Below, one piece after another: positions 7,894-15,914 of a DNA stretch of 33,464 nt. This DNA is from CAZXNF01 sp050741255 (GTDB taxonomy: Bacteria > Pseudomonadota > Gammaproteobacteria > Burkholderiales > SG8-41). Numbering within the stretch: position 1 is the stretch's first letter; each line of letters opens with the position of its first letter. Both the position numbers and the translations under genes were made by a program. The notes under the pieces are model-generated. The model was not told where the DNA came from and did not search any database. It saw nothing but the letters and a program-made list of their open reading frames with translations. The stretch is taken from NCBI GenBank assembly GCA_050741255.1, contig JBOIEQ010000034.1:1-33464 (forward strand), written 5' to 3'.

Positions 7894-8892
7894 CTACCGG
7901 CCACGCTGGATTTCGAGCAGCAGTTTGCCGCGCGTGCCGCGGCCCTCGAGCTGCCGGTGCGCCTCCGCCGCCGCCGCGAGCGGATACACGCGGTCGATCG
8001 TCACCTGGAGACGGCCTTCGCCGTAGTAACGGAACAGGTCGTCGGCCCGCGCCTGCACTTCTTCGTGCGTGGCGATGTAGTCGGCGAGGTGGGGCCGCGT
8101 GAAGAACACCGAGCCGGCCTCGGCCAGTTCCAGCGGCTCCACCGTCTGCACCAGGCCGGAGGCCCCGCCGTAATTCACGCACAGGCCGCGCTTGCGCAGG
8201 CTGCGGATGCTGTTCGCGATGGTGTCCTTGCCCACCGCGTCGTAGACCACGTGCACGCCCTTGCCGCCCGTGACGCGCAGTACCTCCTCCCGGAAATCGA
8301 TGTCCCGGTAGAGAATGACATGATCCGCCCCGCGCGCCTTCGCGATCGCCGCCTTGTCGGGCGCGCCCACCGTCGTGATGACGGTGGCGCCACGGATTTT
8401 CGCCAGTTGGATCAACAATTGCCCCACGCCGCCCGCCCCCGCGTGCACGAGACAGTACTGCCCGGCCGCGAGCGGAAAGCACGCGTGCGACAGGTAGTGC
8501 GCGGTGTAGCCCTGCAGCATCAGCGCGACCGCGGCGTCCATCGGCACCGCCGCCGGCACCTTGACCAGCCGCCAGGCGGGCACGGACGCGTATTCGGCAT
8601 ACGCTCCGCGCCAGGGTGCATAAGCCACGCGGTCGCCGACGGCAAAACCGCCCGCATCGGCGCCGAGCGCCGCCACCGTGCCGCCGCCCTCCATGCCGAT
8701 CGTCATCGGCAGCGGCGTCTGATAGGTGTGCGACTTCGCGTAAAAGCCGCTGCGCATGTAGACGTCGATGAAATTGATGCCCGCATACTCGAGCTTCACC
8801 AGCACTTCACCCGCGCCGGGGACGGGCTGCGGCCGGTCCAACGCTTCGAGGACTTCGGGTCCGCCGAAACGGGGGACGGAGATGGTTTTCAT
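7894..8892 (-). CDS. Quinone oxidoreductase / zinc-independent MDR-family NADPH reductase
   Basis: A 332-residue medium-chain dehydrogenase/reductase. The GroES-like N-terminal half has GEVLVKLEYAGINFIDVYMRSG, and the nucleotide-binding half has AGAGGVGQLLIQLAK. The two cysteine or histidine clusters of zinc alcohol dehydrogenases are absent, which fits the QOR (NADPH:quinone reductase) subfamily. The ATG at 8892 is preceded by CTGGAG. It lies 63 bases upstream of the homospermidine synthase gene on the same strand and is divergent from the aldehyde dehydrogenase gene. The physiological substrate is unknown. Confidence 0.88.
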   Translation of the reverse strand: MKTISVPRFGGPEVLEALDRPQPVPGAGEVLVKLEYAGINFIDVYMRSGFYAKSHTYQTPLPMTIGMEGGGTVAALGADAGGFAVGDRVAYAPWRGAYAEYASVPAWRLVKVPAAVPMDAAVALMLQGYTAHYLSHACFPLAAGQYCLVHAGAGGVGQLLIQLAKIRGATVITTVGAPDKAAIAKARGADHVILYRDIDFREEVLRVTGGKGVHVVYDAVGKDTIANSIRSLRKRGLCVNYGGASGLVQTVEPLELAEAGSVFFTRPHLADYIATHEEVQARADDLFRYYGEGRLQVTIDRVYPLAAAAEAHRQLEGRGTRGKLLLEIQRGR

Positions 8893-8998
8893 GCAAGGCT
8901 CCAGGGTCGATCCAGGACTGCCCCAGTGTACCCGGCTCGTTCGGTTCAGAACCCGCCCGGAGAGTGGCGTAAAATCGCACCGGGAGGAACTCCACGCA

Positions 8999-10423
8999 AT
9001 GCCACCCGATACCACCACCGCAGGTCCGGCGGCCGCGACCGTCGCCCGTCTCGTCGCGCGCGCCCGCGCCGCCCAGTCGGTCTTCGAATGCTGGTCCCAG
9101 GAACGCACCGACGAGGCCTGCCTCGCCGTGGGCTGGGCCATCATGCAGCCCGCGCGCAACCGGGCGCTCGCTGAACTGGCGGTCAGGGACACCGGCCTCG
9201 GCGTCGCCGCGGACAAGATCACCAAGAACCACCGCAAGACGCTGGGCCTGCTGCGCGACCTCCGGGGCGCCAGGTCCAAGGGGGTGCTCGCCGAGCATCC
9301 GGAAACCGGCATCACCGAGATCGCCCGCCCCGTCGGCGTCGTCGCGGCGGTCGTGCCGTCCACCAACCCCGCCGCCACGCCCGCCAACAACATCATCAAT
9401 GCGCTGAAGTGCGGCAATGCGGTGATCGTTTCGCCCTCGCCCAAGGGCCAGACGACCTGCGCGGCCCTGCTCGAACACATCCACGCGGGACTCGCGAAAG
9501 TCGGCGCCCCGGCGGACCTCGTCCTGATGCTCCCCGCGCCCGCGAGCAAGGACCTGTCGCAGGAACTCATGCGCCAGGCCGACCTGGTCGTCGTCACCGG
9601 GTCGCAGGCCAACGTGCGGGCGGGCTACTCGAGCGGCACGCCGGCGCTCGGCGTCGGCGCCGGCAACGTGGCCGCCATCGTCGACGACACGGCCGACGTG
9701 ACCGACGCGGCGGCGAAGATCATGCTGTCCAAGACCTTCGACAACGCGACCTCCTGCTCGTCGGAAAACAGCGTGGTGATCCACGCGGCGGTCTACGACC
9801 GGATGCTCGCCGCGCTGACCGCGGCCGGCGGCGCGCTGCTGACCGCCGACGAGAAGGCCCAACTGCAGAAGACGATGTTCCCCGGCGGCAAGCTGTCGCC
9901 GGCCGTCACGGCGCAGTCGGTGGCGAAGATCTGCGCGCTCGCCGGCCTCGCGCGGCCCGCCCTGCTCCAGGCGAAATGCCTGCTGGTCGAGGACATCGGC
10001 GCCGGTCACGAGCATCCCTTTTCCGGCGAGAAACTGTCGCCGGTGCTCACGCTGTACCGCGTCAACGACTTCGACCACGCGTTCGCGATGGTCCACCGGA
10101 TCTATGCCTACCAGGGCAACGGCCACTCGGTCGGCATCCATACCGCGAACGAGGGCCACGTGCGCCGCCTCGGCCACGAGATGACCGTCTGCCGCGTCAT
10201 CGTCAACCAGGCGCACGCCATCGCCAACGGCGGCAGTTTCGACAACGGCCTGCCCTTCTCGCTCACCATGGGCTGCGGCACGTGGGGCGGCAACAGCTTC
10301 TCCGAGAACCTCAACTACAAACACTTCATGAACGTCACGCGCATCGCGCGGCCGATCCCGCCGCGCGAGCCGTCGGTCGACGAGATCTTCGGCGAATACT
10401 GGAAGAAGCACGGCCAGGACTGA
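8999..10423 (+). CDS. CoA-acylating aldehyde dehydrogenase, sulfoacetaldehyde dehydrogenase (SauS)-like
   Basis: A 474-residue aldehyde dehydrogenase of the acylating, EutE-like group. The catalytic cysteine is C253 in NATSCSSENS. The N-terminal helices and the block ITEIARPVGVVAAVVPSTNP near residues 105-124 resemble, from memory, SauS of Cupriavidus necator, which interconverts sulfoacetyl-CoA and sulfoacetaldehyde (EC 1.2.1.81). GGGAGGAA lies 9 bases before the ATG. The next gene encodes an AMP-forming CoA ligase, the SauT-type partner, which supports but does not prove the assignment. Acetaldehyde or succinate-semialdehyde dehydrogenase (acylating) are alternatives. No sulfoacetaldehyde acetyltransferase gene (xsc) is in the window. 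Confidence 0.75.
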   Translation: MPPDTTTAGPAAATVARLVARARAAQSVFECWSQERTDEACLAVGWAIMQPARNRALAELAVRDTGLGVAADKITKNHRKTLGLLRDLRGARSKGVLAEHPETGITEIARPVGVVAAVVPSTNPAATPANNIINALKCGNAVIVSPSPKGQTTCAALLEHIHAGLAKVGAPADLVLMLPAPASKDLSQELMRQADLVVVTGSQANVRAGYSSGTPALGVGAGNVAAIVDDTADVTDAAAKIMLSKTFDNATSCSSENSVVIHAAVYDRMLAALTAAGGALLTADEKAQLQKTMFPGGKLSPAVTAQSVAKICALAGLARPALLQAKCLLVEDIGAGHEHPFSGEKLSPVLTLYRVNDFDHAFAMVHRIYAYQGNGHSVGIHTANEGHVRRLGHEMTVCRVIVNQAHAIANGGSFDNGLPFSLTMGCGTWGGNSFSENLNYKHFMNVTRIARPIPPREPSVDEIFGEYWKKHGQD

Positions 10424-10427
10424 AGCG

Positions 10428-10493
10428 GTGAGGCGTGAGGGGTAAGGGGTGAGGAATGGCTTTCCCCCTGACCCCTGACCCCTCACCCCTCAC
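10428..10493. repeat. Hairpin-forming GTGAGGNGTGAGG repeat between the two operon genes
   Basis: Arms at 10428-10454 and 10467-10493 are reverse complements at 24 of 27 positions, with a 12-base loop. The same sequence family occurs at 183-278. The element fills almost the whole 75-base gap between the dehydrogenase stop and the ligase start, and removes any normal ribosome site. Confidence 0.7.
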
Positions 10494-10498
10494 CACAA

Positions 10499-12007
10499 TT
10501 GAACACCCTTCGCGCCTACATCGACCACCAGGCGCGCGTGCGGCCCGATGCGCCGTATGTGATCGCGCCGGAAACCGGCCGCACGCTGACCTACGGAGCG
10601 CTGCAGGCGCGGACCGGCACGCTCGGCCGTTTCCTGCTCGCGCGCGGGCTCGCGAAAGGCGACAAGGTCGCGCTGATGCTGCACAACGGGCTGCAGACCG
10701 CGCGCCTGCTGATCGGCACGATGGCCGCGGGCTTTACCGTCGCGCCGCTGAATCTTCTCGCGCAGCCGTCGCAGCTCGCCTACGTGCTCGATCATTCCGA
10801 CACCAAGCTCGTGTTCACGAGCGCGGACCTTGCCGACCGCCTGCGGGCCGCGCTCGAGAAGGTGCCGCGCGCGGTGGAGGTCGTGGTCATCGACCCCGAT
10901 GCGGAAGAATTCCTCGACGCCGCCGCCCTGCCGGACACGCCCTTGCCGGAGGTCTCGCCGGAAGACGACTGCCTGCTTATGTACACCTCCGGCACCACCG
11001 GGCAACCCAAGGGCGTGCTGCACACGCACGCGAGCGTCACCGCCGGCGGCCGCTACACCTCCGAAGCGCACGCGCTCGGTCCGGATGACCGCGTGCTGTG
11101 CGCGATGCCGCTGTACCACATCAACGGCCAGATCGTGACCGGCGTGGCGCCGCTGGTGCACGGCGGCAGCGTGGTGATGCCGCACCGCTTCAGTGTGTCG
11201 AACTACTGGGAACTGGTCGCGCGCCACCGCTGCACGTGGATCAATGTGGTACCGACGATCATCGCCTACCTGCTGAACGCGCCAGAGCCACGGGCCGCGG
11301 GATTCGACGTGTCGGCGGTGAAATTCTGCCGTTCGGCGTCCGCGCCGCTGCCCGCCGAACTGCACCGCGCCTTCGAGGACAGGTTCGGCATCGGCATCAT
11401 CGAGACCTTCGGCATGACGGAGACCAACGCGCCCTGTTTCACGAATCCGCTGGACCCGGCGCGGCGCAAGCTCGGCAGCCCGGGCGCCGCCTTCGGCAAC
11501 GAGGCCATGGTCATCGATCCGGCCACCGGCGCGGAGCAACCGCGCGGCGTGGCCGGCGAATTCATGGTGCGCGGCGCCAACGTGATGAAGGGCTACTACA
11601 AGGATCCGGAGAACACCGCGAAGACGCTGCGGCCGGACGGCTGGCTGCACACTGGCGACCTCGGCACCATGGACTCCGACGGCTTCGTGTTCGTGACCGG
11701 CCGCAGCAAGGAACTCATCATCAAGGGCGGCGAGAACATCGCGCCGCGCGAGATCGACGAAGCGCTGCTGAAGCATCCCGCCGTGCTGGAAGCCGCCGCC
11801 GTCGGCATCCCCGATGCGCAGTACGGGCAGGAAATCATGGCCTGCGTCGTGCTGAAACCCGGCGCTGCGTGCGACGCGGGGGAATTGCGGGTCTTCGCCG
11901 AAGCCGAACTCGGCCGCTACAAGACGCCCAAGGTGATCCGGCTGGTCGACGCGCTGCCCAAGGGCCCTTCGGGCAAGGTGCAAAGACTCAAGCTGCTCGA
12001 AACCTGA
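10499..12007 (+). CDS. AMP-forming acyl-CoA ligase, SauT-like
   Basis: A 502-residue member of the ANL adenylating superfamily, which activates a carboxylate through an acyl-AMP to the CoA thioester. The core motifs are present: the P-loop-like YTSGTTGQPKG, FGMTETN, GWLHTGDLG and the C-terminal lysine in GPSGKVQRLK. The frame opens with TTG at 10499, giving the conserved start MNTLRAYIDHQA. No Shine-Dalgarno sequence is visible because the repeat hairpin abuts the start. Pairing with the acylating dehydrogenase suggests sulfoacetate-CoA ligase, as in the C. necator sauST genes. Oxalate- or malonate-type ligases remain possible. Confidence 0.82.
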   Translation: MNTLRAYIDHQARVRPDAPYVIAPETGRTLTYGALQARTGTLGRFLLARGLAKGDKVALMLHNGLQTARLLIGTMAAGFTVAPLNLLAQPSQLAYVLDHSDTKLVFTSADLADRLRAALEKVPRAVEVVVIDPDAEEFLDAAALPDTPLPEVSPEDDCLLMYTSGTTGQPKGVLHTHASVTAGGRYTSEAHALGPDDRVLCAMPLYHINGQIVTGVAPLVHGGSVVMPHRFSVSNYWELVARHRCTWINVVPTIIAYLLNAPEPRAAGFDVSAVKFCRSASAPLPAELHRAFEDRFGIGIIETFGMTETNAPCFTNPLDPARRKLGSPGAAFGNEAMVIDPATGAEQPRGVAGEFMVRGANVMKGYYKDPENTAKTLRPDGWLHTGDLGTMDSDGFVFVTGRSKELIIKGGENIAPREIDEALLKHPAVLEAAAVGIPDAQYGQEIMACVVLKPGAACDAGELRVFAEAELGRYKTPKVIRLVDALPKGPSGKVQRLKLLET

Positions 12008-12063
12008 AACGCCGATTAAGGACCACCTTCTCTCGGAAGCCGGAATGGGGAAACACTGGCTCG

Positions 12064-13005
12064 TTACGAGCGTGTAATGCGGTTTTTGCCCGCGACCAGG
12101 TCGCGCATGAGCAGGCGAGTCATCCCCCTGCTGGTCGTTTCCGCATCGAGCAGTAGCGCCAAGCCGTCGCGCGCTTTCTTGGCATTCGCAGGCCCGAACA
12201 TTCTGCGCAACAGCCGCCGGTAAGTAACGTGGTAGCAGACCAGCCGAAGTCGTGACTTCAACGGAAGGCGGCGCCGCATCGTCCTGAAAGTCTTCGCGGC
12301 CAGGATCGCGTACGTTGCCTGGAAGAACGTCCACGGCAAAAAGCGCGGCCAACCGGCAACCAATCGTACGCTTTCGTCAAAATGGAGGCCGCGTGTCGCT
12401 GCAAACAAATGGGCCGCCAACGCTGATTCGACAAACCCGTAGTCGCGCAGTTCATCGAGGTCGAGTGCCATAGGCGGGTCTGGTTTGAAAGGCTGTCGCT
12501 GCGCTCTCGATAACCATTTCGTCCTGTCCGTCGATGCAAACAGATCGGATCCCGTGCGAATTAATGCAAGCATGGCCACTTGCCTGTCGCGCACGGAGTG
12601 GCGCTTGATATCCGCGCGGGCGGTTTCGATTCCCGCAAGCGTCCAGGCGAGACGGGTCTCCTCTGGAGCGTCGTCGCCAGCGATATCCGCCACCCGCAAG
12701 ATGTCGCAGTCCTCTTCCGGCCACATACCCGCCGGGATTTCCGCCACGATCTGACGCAAAAATTCCGTGGAACGGTCGGACGTCGAGGGTGCATACAACG
12801 CCGCTCGTGTCCACGTCGCTCCGAATAGCACGCCGTCCACGCCACCATGCATGTAGGGAGACGCCAGCAGCACGGTATTCCGCCGCCAGAGCAGCAGGTG
12901 CTTCACCGTCGTGAGCGCATCGCTCCAGCCTCCGGACCGCAGCGGCGTCAGGCGCACCGGCAGCGCGTAATCCGGTGTTTCGACACGGAACACCAGATCG
13001 GCCAT
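12064..13005 (-). CDS. Unrecognised protein encoded downstream of the type IIG gene
   Basis: A 313-residue protein I cannot assign to a family. It starts MADLVFRVETPDYALPVRL, has no signal peptide, and has an arginine-rich C-terminal third (FRTMRRRLPLKSRLRLV, YRRLLRRMF) that could bind nucleic acid. One tryptophan-rich hydrophobic stretch (PRFLPWTFFQATYAILAA) lies near residue 230. It begins 9 bases after the methyltransferase stop, so the two genes are almost certainly co-transcribed. Base composition is visibly less GC-rich than the host genes. A restriction-modification accessory or immunity role is only guilt by association. Confidence 0.7.
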   Translation of the reverse strand: MADLVFRVETPDYALPVRLTPLRSGGWSDALTTVKHLLLWRRNTVLLASPYMHGGVDGVLFGATWTRAALYAPSTSDRSTEFLRQIVAEIPAGMWPEEDCDILRVADIAGDDAPEETRLAWTLAGIETARADIKRHSVRDRQVAMLALIRTGSDLFASTDRTKWLSRAQRQPFKPDPPMALDLDELRDYGFVESALAAHLFAATRGLHFDESVRLVAGWPRFLPWTFFQATYAILAAKTFRTMRRRLPLKSRLRLVCYHVTYRRLLRRMFGPANAKKARDGLALLLDAETTSRGMTRLLMRDLVAGKNRITRS

Positions 13006-13014
13006 AGTACTTCC

Positions 13015-15816
13015 CTACGCGGTCTTTTTCCCGCGCTTCCGCTTTGCAGGCATAGCCGGCGCGGGCAACAGCGTCGTGTACTGACGGTACAGTTCGAATA
13101 GAAAGGCCACGCGCTCCGCGTCGGACTTGAAGTCTTTCTTCCCGTAGGCCGCATCCACCGCGCGGTCGAGCGTCTGATGGGCCTTCGTGAGTTCCGACGG
13201 CATCGTCAGCGGGTCGTAGAGGTCGGCGAGCGAGGACTGGGGGAACTTCGCGCGGGCATCGAGTACGCCTTGTGCGGCGGATTCGATGGCATCCAGCATC
13301 ACTTGGCTAATGCTGCGAGGCCAAGGATAGTTGTTGTAAACCGTGGTTATCGAATATTGAATATCGCTTTTCAAACGGCCGGTGGTATATCGAGTCCACG
13401 CCATATGCATTTGCGACGACAAAACTCCAAAGTGATACAACGTCGCTGTCGGTAGCAGTCGAAGCTTGTTGCTCGCAAGTATGTCGGGATTCAAAAAGCC
13501 GAATGGAATGTAAAAACGCCTCTCAGAAGATACCTCTGGTATCACCATGTAAGGTGTAAACGGCATAAATTCAACGTGGAATCGAGTTGGTGTTGATGCG
13601 AGCTTCTGGGTTGGCGGGCTTTTACTGGCTAAACGACTTTTTCTCACTGCCTCGACTCGCTTCATCGCTTCTGGCATTTGACGTAACTCACCCGGCGAAC
13701 AATCACCCAGCCAAAGACACCACCGTTCGATATTGTTAAGAAACTCCTCGGCACCTAACCAACGTCGGAAATAACGTTCGGCGGCTGGTTCAACTGCTAG
13801 AAAATTTGCTTTTTGCTCGCTAGTGAAAAGATAGTTTCCGTCGTCAATTGGCTTATTGCCGACCCCGATCTCCGGCACATCGCAAATCGGTCTGGAACGA
13901 CGCGGCAAAACCACATCTGCCGCATCAACCAGATAGGGATTGATATTTTTTGCCGGGACAGCATGCGGTTCCCCTCGTATATCCGCATACTCGTAAATAG
14001 TCTTCCGATCTGTGTCGATAAGAGCGAAACCGATAATCACGCAATGAACGGCGGCTACGCCGCGCGCCTCGTTGCCCCACTGAAACGTGCGGTGCGCAAA
14101 GTGAATTGTGACCCCCTGTCCCAGTAACCACGCCCATAGGACGCCCACCTGCTCGCCCTGTGTAATGCTGTTGGTGGAAACGAATGCACAGCGAGCCACC
14201 GGTCGGTCGGTCGGTCGGTCGGTCGGTCGGTCGGTCGGTCGCAAGAATCGTGCCGCCTTCACATACCAAGCCGCCACAAAATCCAACAAGCCGGCATTCG
14301 CGATGCCCTGAAAGACCTCCGCGACATCCGCACGCTGTTCATCGCTCATAAACTTGGCGCCCACAAAGGGCGGATTCCCGAGCACGTAGCTGCACCGCTC
14401 CCCCGGCAGCACTTCGTTCCAGTCAATTCGCAAAGCATTACCGTGCACGATATGGGGTGTCGTCTTGAGCGGAATCCGCGCGAAATACATCCCGAACTCC
14501 TCCGACACCTGCACGTTCATCTGGTGATCGGTCAGCCACAACGCCACCTGCGCGATCTGCGCCGGGAATTCCTCGATCTCGATGCCGAAGAACTGGTCCA
14601 CGTCGATGCGGATTTCCTCGTGCACGTTGAGGAAGCGGGAGCCGGGGCCGCCGTGGACGTGGCGCAGGATGTCCAGCTCCAGTCGCCGCAGTTCTCGGTA
14701 TGTGATGACAAGGAAGTTGCCGCAGCCGCACGCAGGGTCCAGAAACGTGAGCGTACGCAGCTTTTTGTGAAACTCGAACAGCCGATTCTTGTTGCTTTTG
14801 ACTTTCTCGAACTCGGCCCACAGATCATCGAGGAACAGCGGCTTGATGAGCTTGAGGATGTTCTCCTCGCTCGTGTAGTGCGCGCCGAGGTGGCGGCGCG
14901 CCTTGTCGTCCATGATGCTCTGGAACAGCGCGCCGAAGATCGCCGGACTGACCTTGCCCCAGTTGAGCGCGCAACAGTCGAGCAGCGCGCTTCGCATCTT
15001 TGTGTCGAAGGCGGCAAGCTGCAGTGACTCCTCGAACAGCCGGCCATTCACGTAGGGAAATGCGATGAGGTCTTCGGGCAGGTTCTTCTGCCGCTCTCCT
15101 TCCGCCCGGTTCAGCACCTGGAACAGTTGCGCGAGTTGCGGCCCGAGGTCCGAGCCGTCCTCCGCCGTGCGCGCCTCGATCCAGGCCCGGAAACTCTGCG
15201 CCGGGAAAATGCCGGTGTCGTCCGCGAACAGGCAGAACACCAGCCGCACGAGCAGCACTTCGAGATCGTGCCCGGTATAGCCGCTCGCCTTGAGCTGGTC
15301 ATGCAGCCGCCCCATTTGCTCGGCGGCCTTGATGTTGACGGGATCCTGCGGCTTGATTTCCTGCGCCGTATAGCCCGCGATGAAGCCGAAGCGCTTGACG
15401 TGGTGGTGCAGGTCCTTGAGCGGGAACTCCCACTCCCTGCCCGCTTCCAGATCGTAAAGCCGCAGCCGCGCAAAGTCCGAGACGAGGATGTACTGCGGCA
15501 GGTCGCGGTCGGACAGTCCCTCGAAATAGTCCGCCGCCTGCGCGAAAGCCTTGTCGAGATCGGCACCGGCGCTCTTGGATTCGATCAGCAGCGTGCCTTT
15601 CCAGAAGGCGTCGATGCGTCCGGATTTCAGCCGCTTGCCCGCACGGGAAATCTCGACCTGCTTTTCGAACACCGCGACCCGTTTGCGGTCGATGCCGAAA
15701 ACCTTGAAAAAGTCATTCCAGAACGACTGCGCTTCCGCACGCTCGGAAACCTCGCCTTTCCACTCGCGGGAGAATGCGAGCGCGCGGTCGCGGATTTCGT
15801 TCCAGGAAAGCGGCAT
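13015..15816 (-). CDS. MmeI-like type IIG restriction endonuclease / N6-adenine methyltransferase, phase-variable
   Basis: A 933-residue single-chain enzyme combining cleavage and methylation. The N-terminal nuclease shows the PD-(D/E)xK pattern D69-x9-E79-S-K81. A helical linker follows, then a gamma-class amino-methyltransferase with motif I DPACGCGNF at 360-368 and motif IV NPPF at 481-484. The C-terminal part corresponds to the target-recognition and C-terminal domains of MmeI-like proteins. Residues 526-539 (RPTDRPTDRPTDRP) are encoded by a pure tetranucleotide repeat in a loop before CAFVSTNSITQGEQ. Here the frame is open (ON). The ATG at 15816 begins the conserved N-terminus; a TTG at 15867 is less likely. 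The recognition-domain part, about 13330-14150, is clearly AT-richer than the rest. Confidence 0.93.
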   Translation of the reverse strand: MPLSWNEIRDRALAFSREWKGEVSERAEAQSFWNDFFKVFGIDRKRVAVFEKQVEISRAGKRLKSGRIDAFWKGTLLIESKSAGADLDKAFAQAADYFEGLSDRDLPQYILVSDFARLRLYDLEAGREWEFPLKDLHHHVKRFGFIAGYTAQEIKPQDPVNIKAAEQMGRLHDQLKASGYTGHDLEVLLVRLVFCLFADDTGIFPAQSFRAWIEARTAEDGSDLGPQLAQLFQVLNRAEGERQKNLPEDLIAFPYVNGRLFEESLQLAAFDTKMRSALLDCCALNWGKVSPAIFGALFQSIMDDKARRHLGAHYTSEENILKLIKPLFLDDLWAEFEKVKSNKNRLFEFHKKLRTLTFLDPACGCGNFLVITYRELRRLELDILRHVHGGPGSRFLNVHEEIRIDVDQFFGIEIEEFPAQIAQVALWLTDHQMNVQVSEEFGMYFARIPLKTTPHIVHGNALRIDWNEVLPGERCSYVLGNPPFVGAKFMSDEQRADVAEVFQGIANAGLLDFVAAWYVKAARFLRPTDRPTDRPTDRPVARCAFVSTNSITQGEQVGVLWAWLLGQGVTIHFAHRTFQWGNEARGVAAVHCVIIGFALIDTDRKTIYEYADIRGEPHAVPAKNINPYLVDAADVVLPRRSRPICDVPEIGVGNKPIDDGNYLFTSEQKANFLAVEPAAERYFRRWLGAEEFLNNIERWCLWLGDCSPGELRQMPEAMKRVEAVRKSRLASKSPPTQKLASTPTRFHVEFMPFTPYMVIPEVSSERRFYIPFGFLNPDILASNKLRLLPTATLYHFGVLSSQMHMAWTRYTTGRLKSDIQYSITTVYNNYPWPRSISQVMLDAIESAAQGVLDARAKFPQSSLADLYDPLTMPSELTKAHQTLDRAVDAAYGKKDFKSDAERVAFLFELYRQYTTLLPAPAMPAKRKRGKKTA
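14200..14241. repeat. Perfect GGTC tetranucleotide tract (10 copies) within coding sequence
   Basis: Bases 14201-14240 are exactly ten copies of GGTC (GACC on the coding strand); one extra base at each end keeps the period. The unit is not a multiple of three, so slippage shifts the frame. By reading the other two minus frames, one extra unit gives a stop at 13925 (about 630 residues) and one lost unit gives a TAG at 14057-14055 (about 585 residues). Both would remove the recognition domain. Confidence 0.97.
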
Positions 15817-15914
15817 GGTCTGGGCGCGGATGGCGGCCGGAGTTGGACAAGCCGTAATCTGCCACAACGCCGCGGCGGCCGGGGAAAGTTCCCGTGCCCC
15901 GCCTCAAACCATGC

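Noticed and set aside
6691..9174. Plus-strand open frame of 827 codons
   Set aside because: It lies opposite the homospermidine synthase and quinone oxidoreductase genes, both with clear family motifs, and has no recognisable domain.
8807..10486. Minus-strand open frame of 559 codons
   Set aside because: Antisense to the acylating aldehyde dehydrogenase gene; composition is typical of a shadow frame.
10456..11088. Alternative ATG-started frame beginning in the repeat loop before the CoA ligase
   Set aside because: It is out of frame with the ligase motifs and its translation is Arg/Ala-rich; the TTG-started frame gives the conserved N-terminus.
14200..14241. GGTC repeats as a CRISPR or assembly artefact
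   Set aside because: There are no spacers, so it is not CRISPR. The tract preserves the reading frame exactly between conserved motifs, which argues against an assembly error, although the exact copy number could still be miscalled.
13925..14269. Minus-strand open frame containing RPTD repeats in another frame
   Set aside because: It is not a separate gene. It is the frame that the type IIG gene would enter after gaining one GGTC unit, and is used above only to predict the OFF product.
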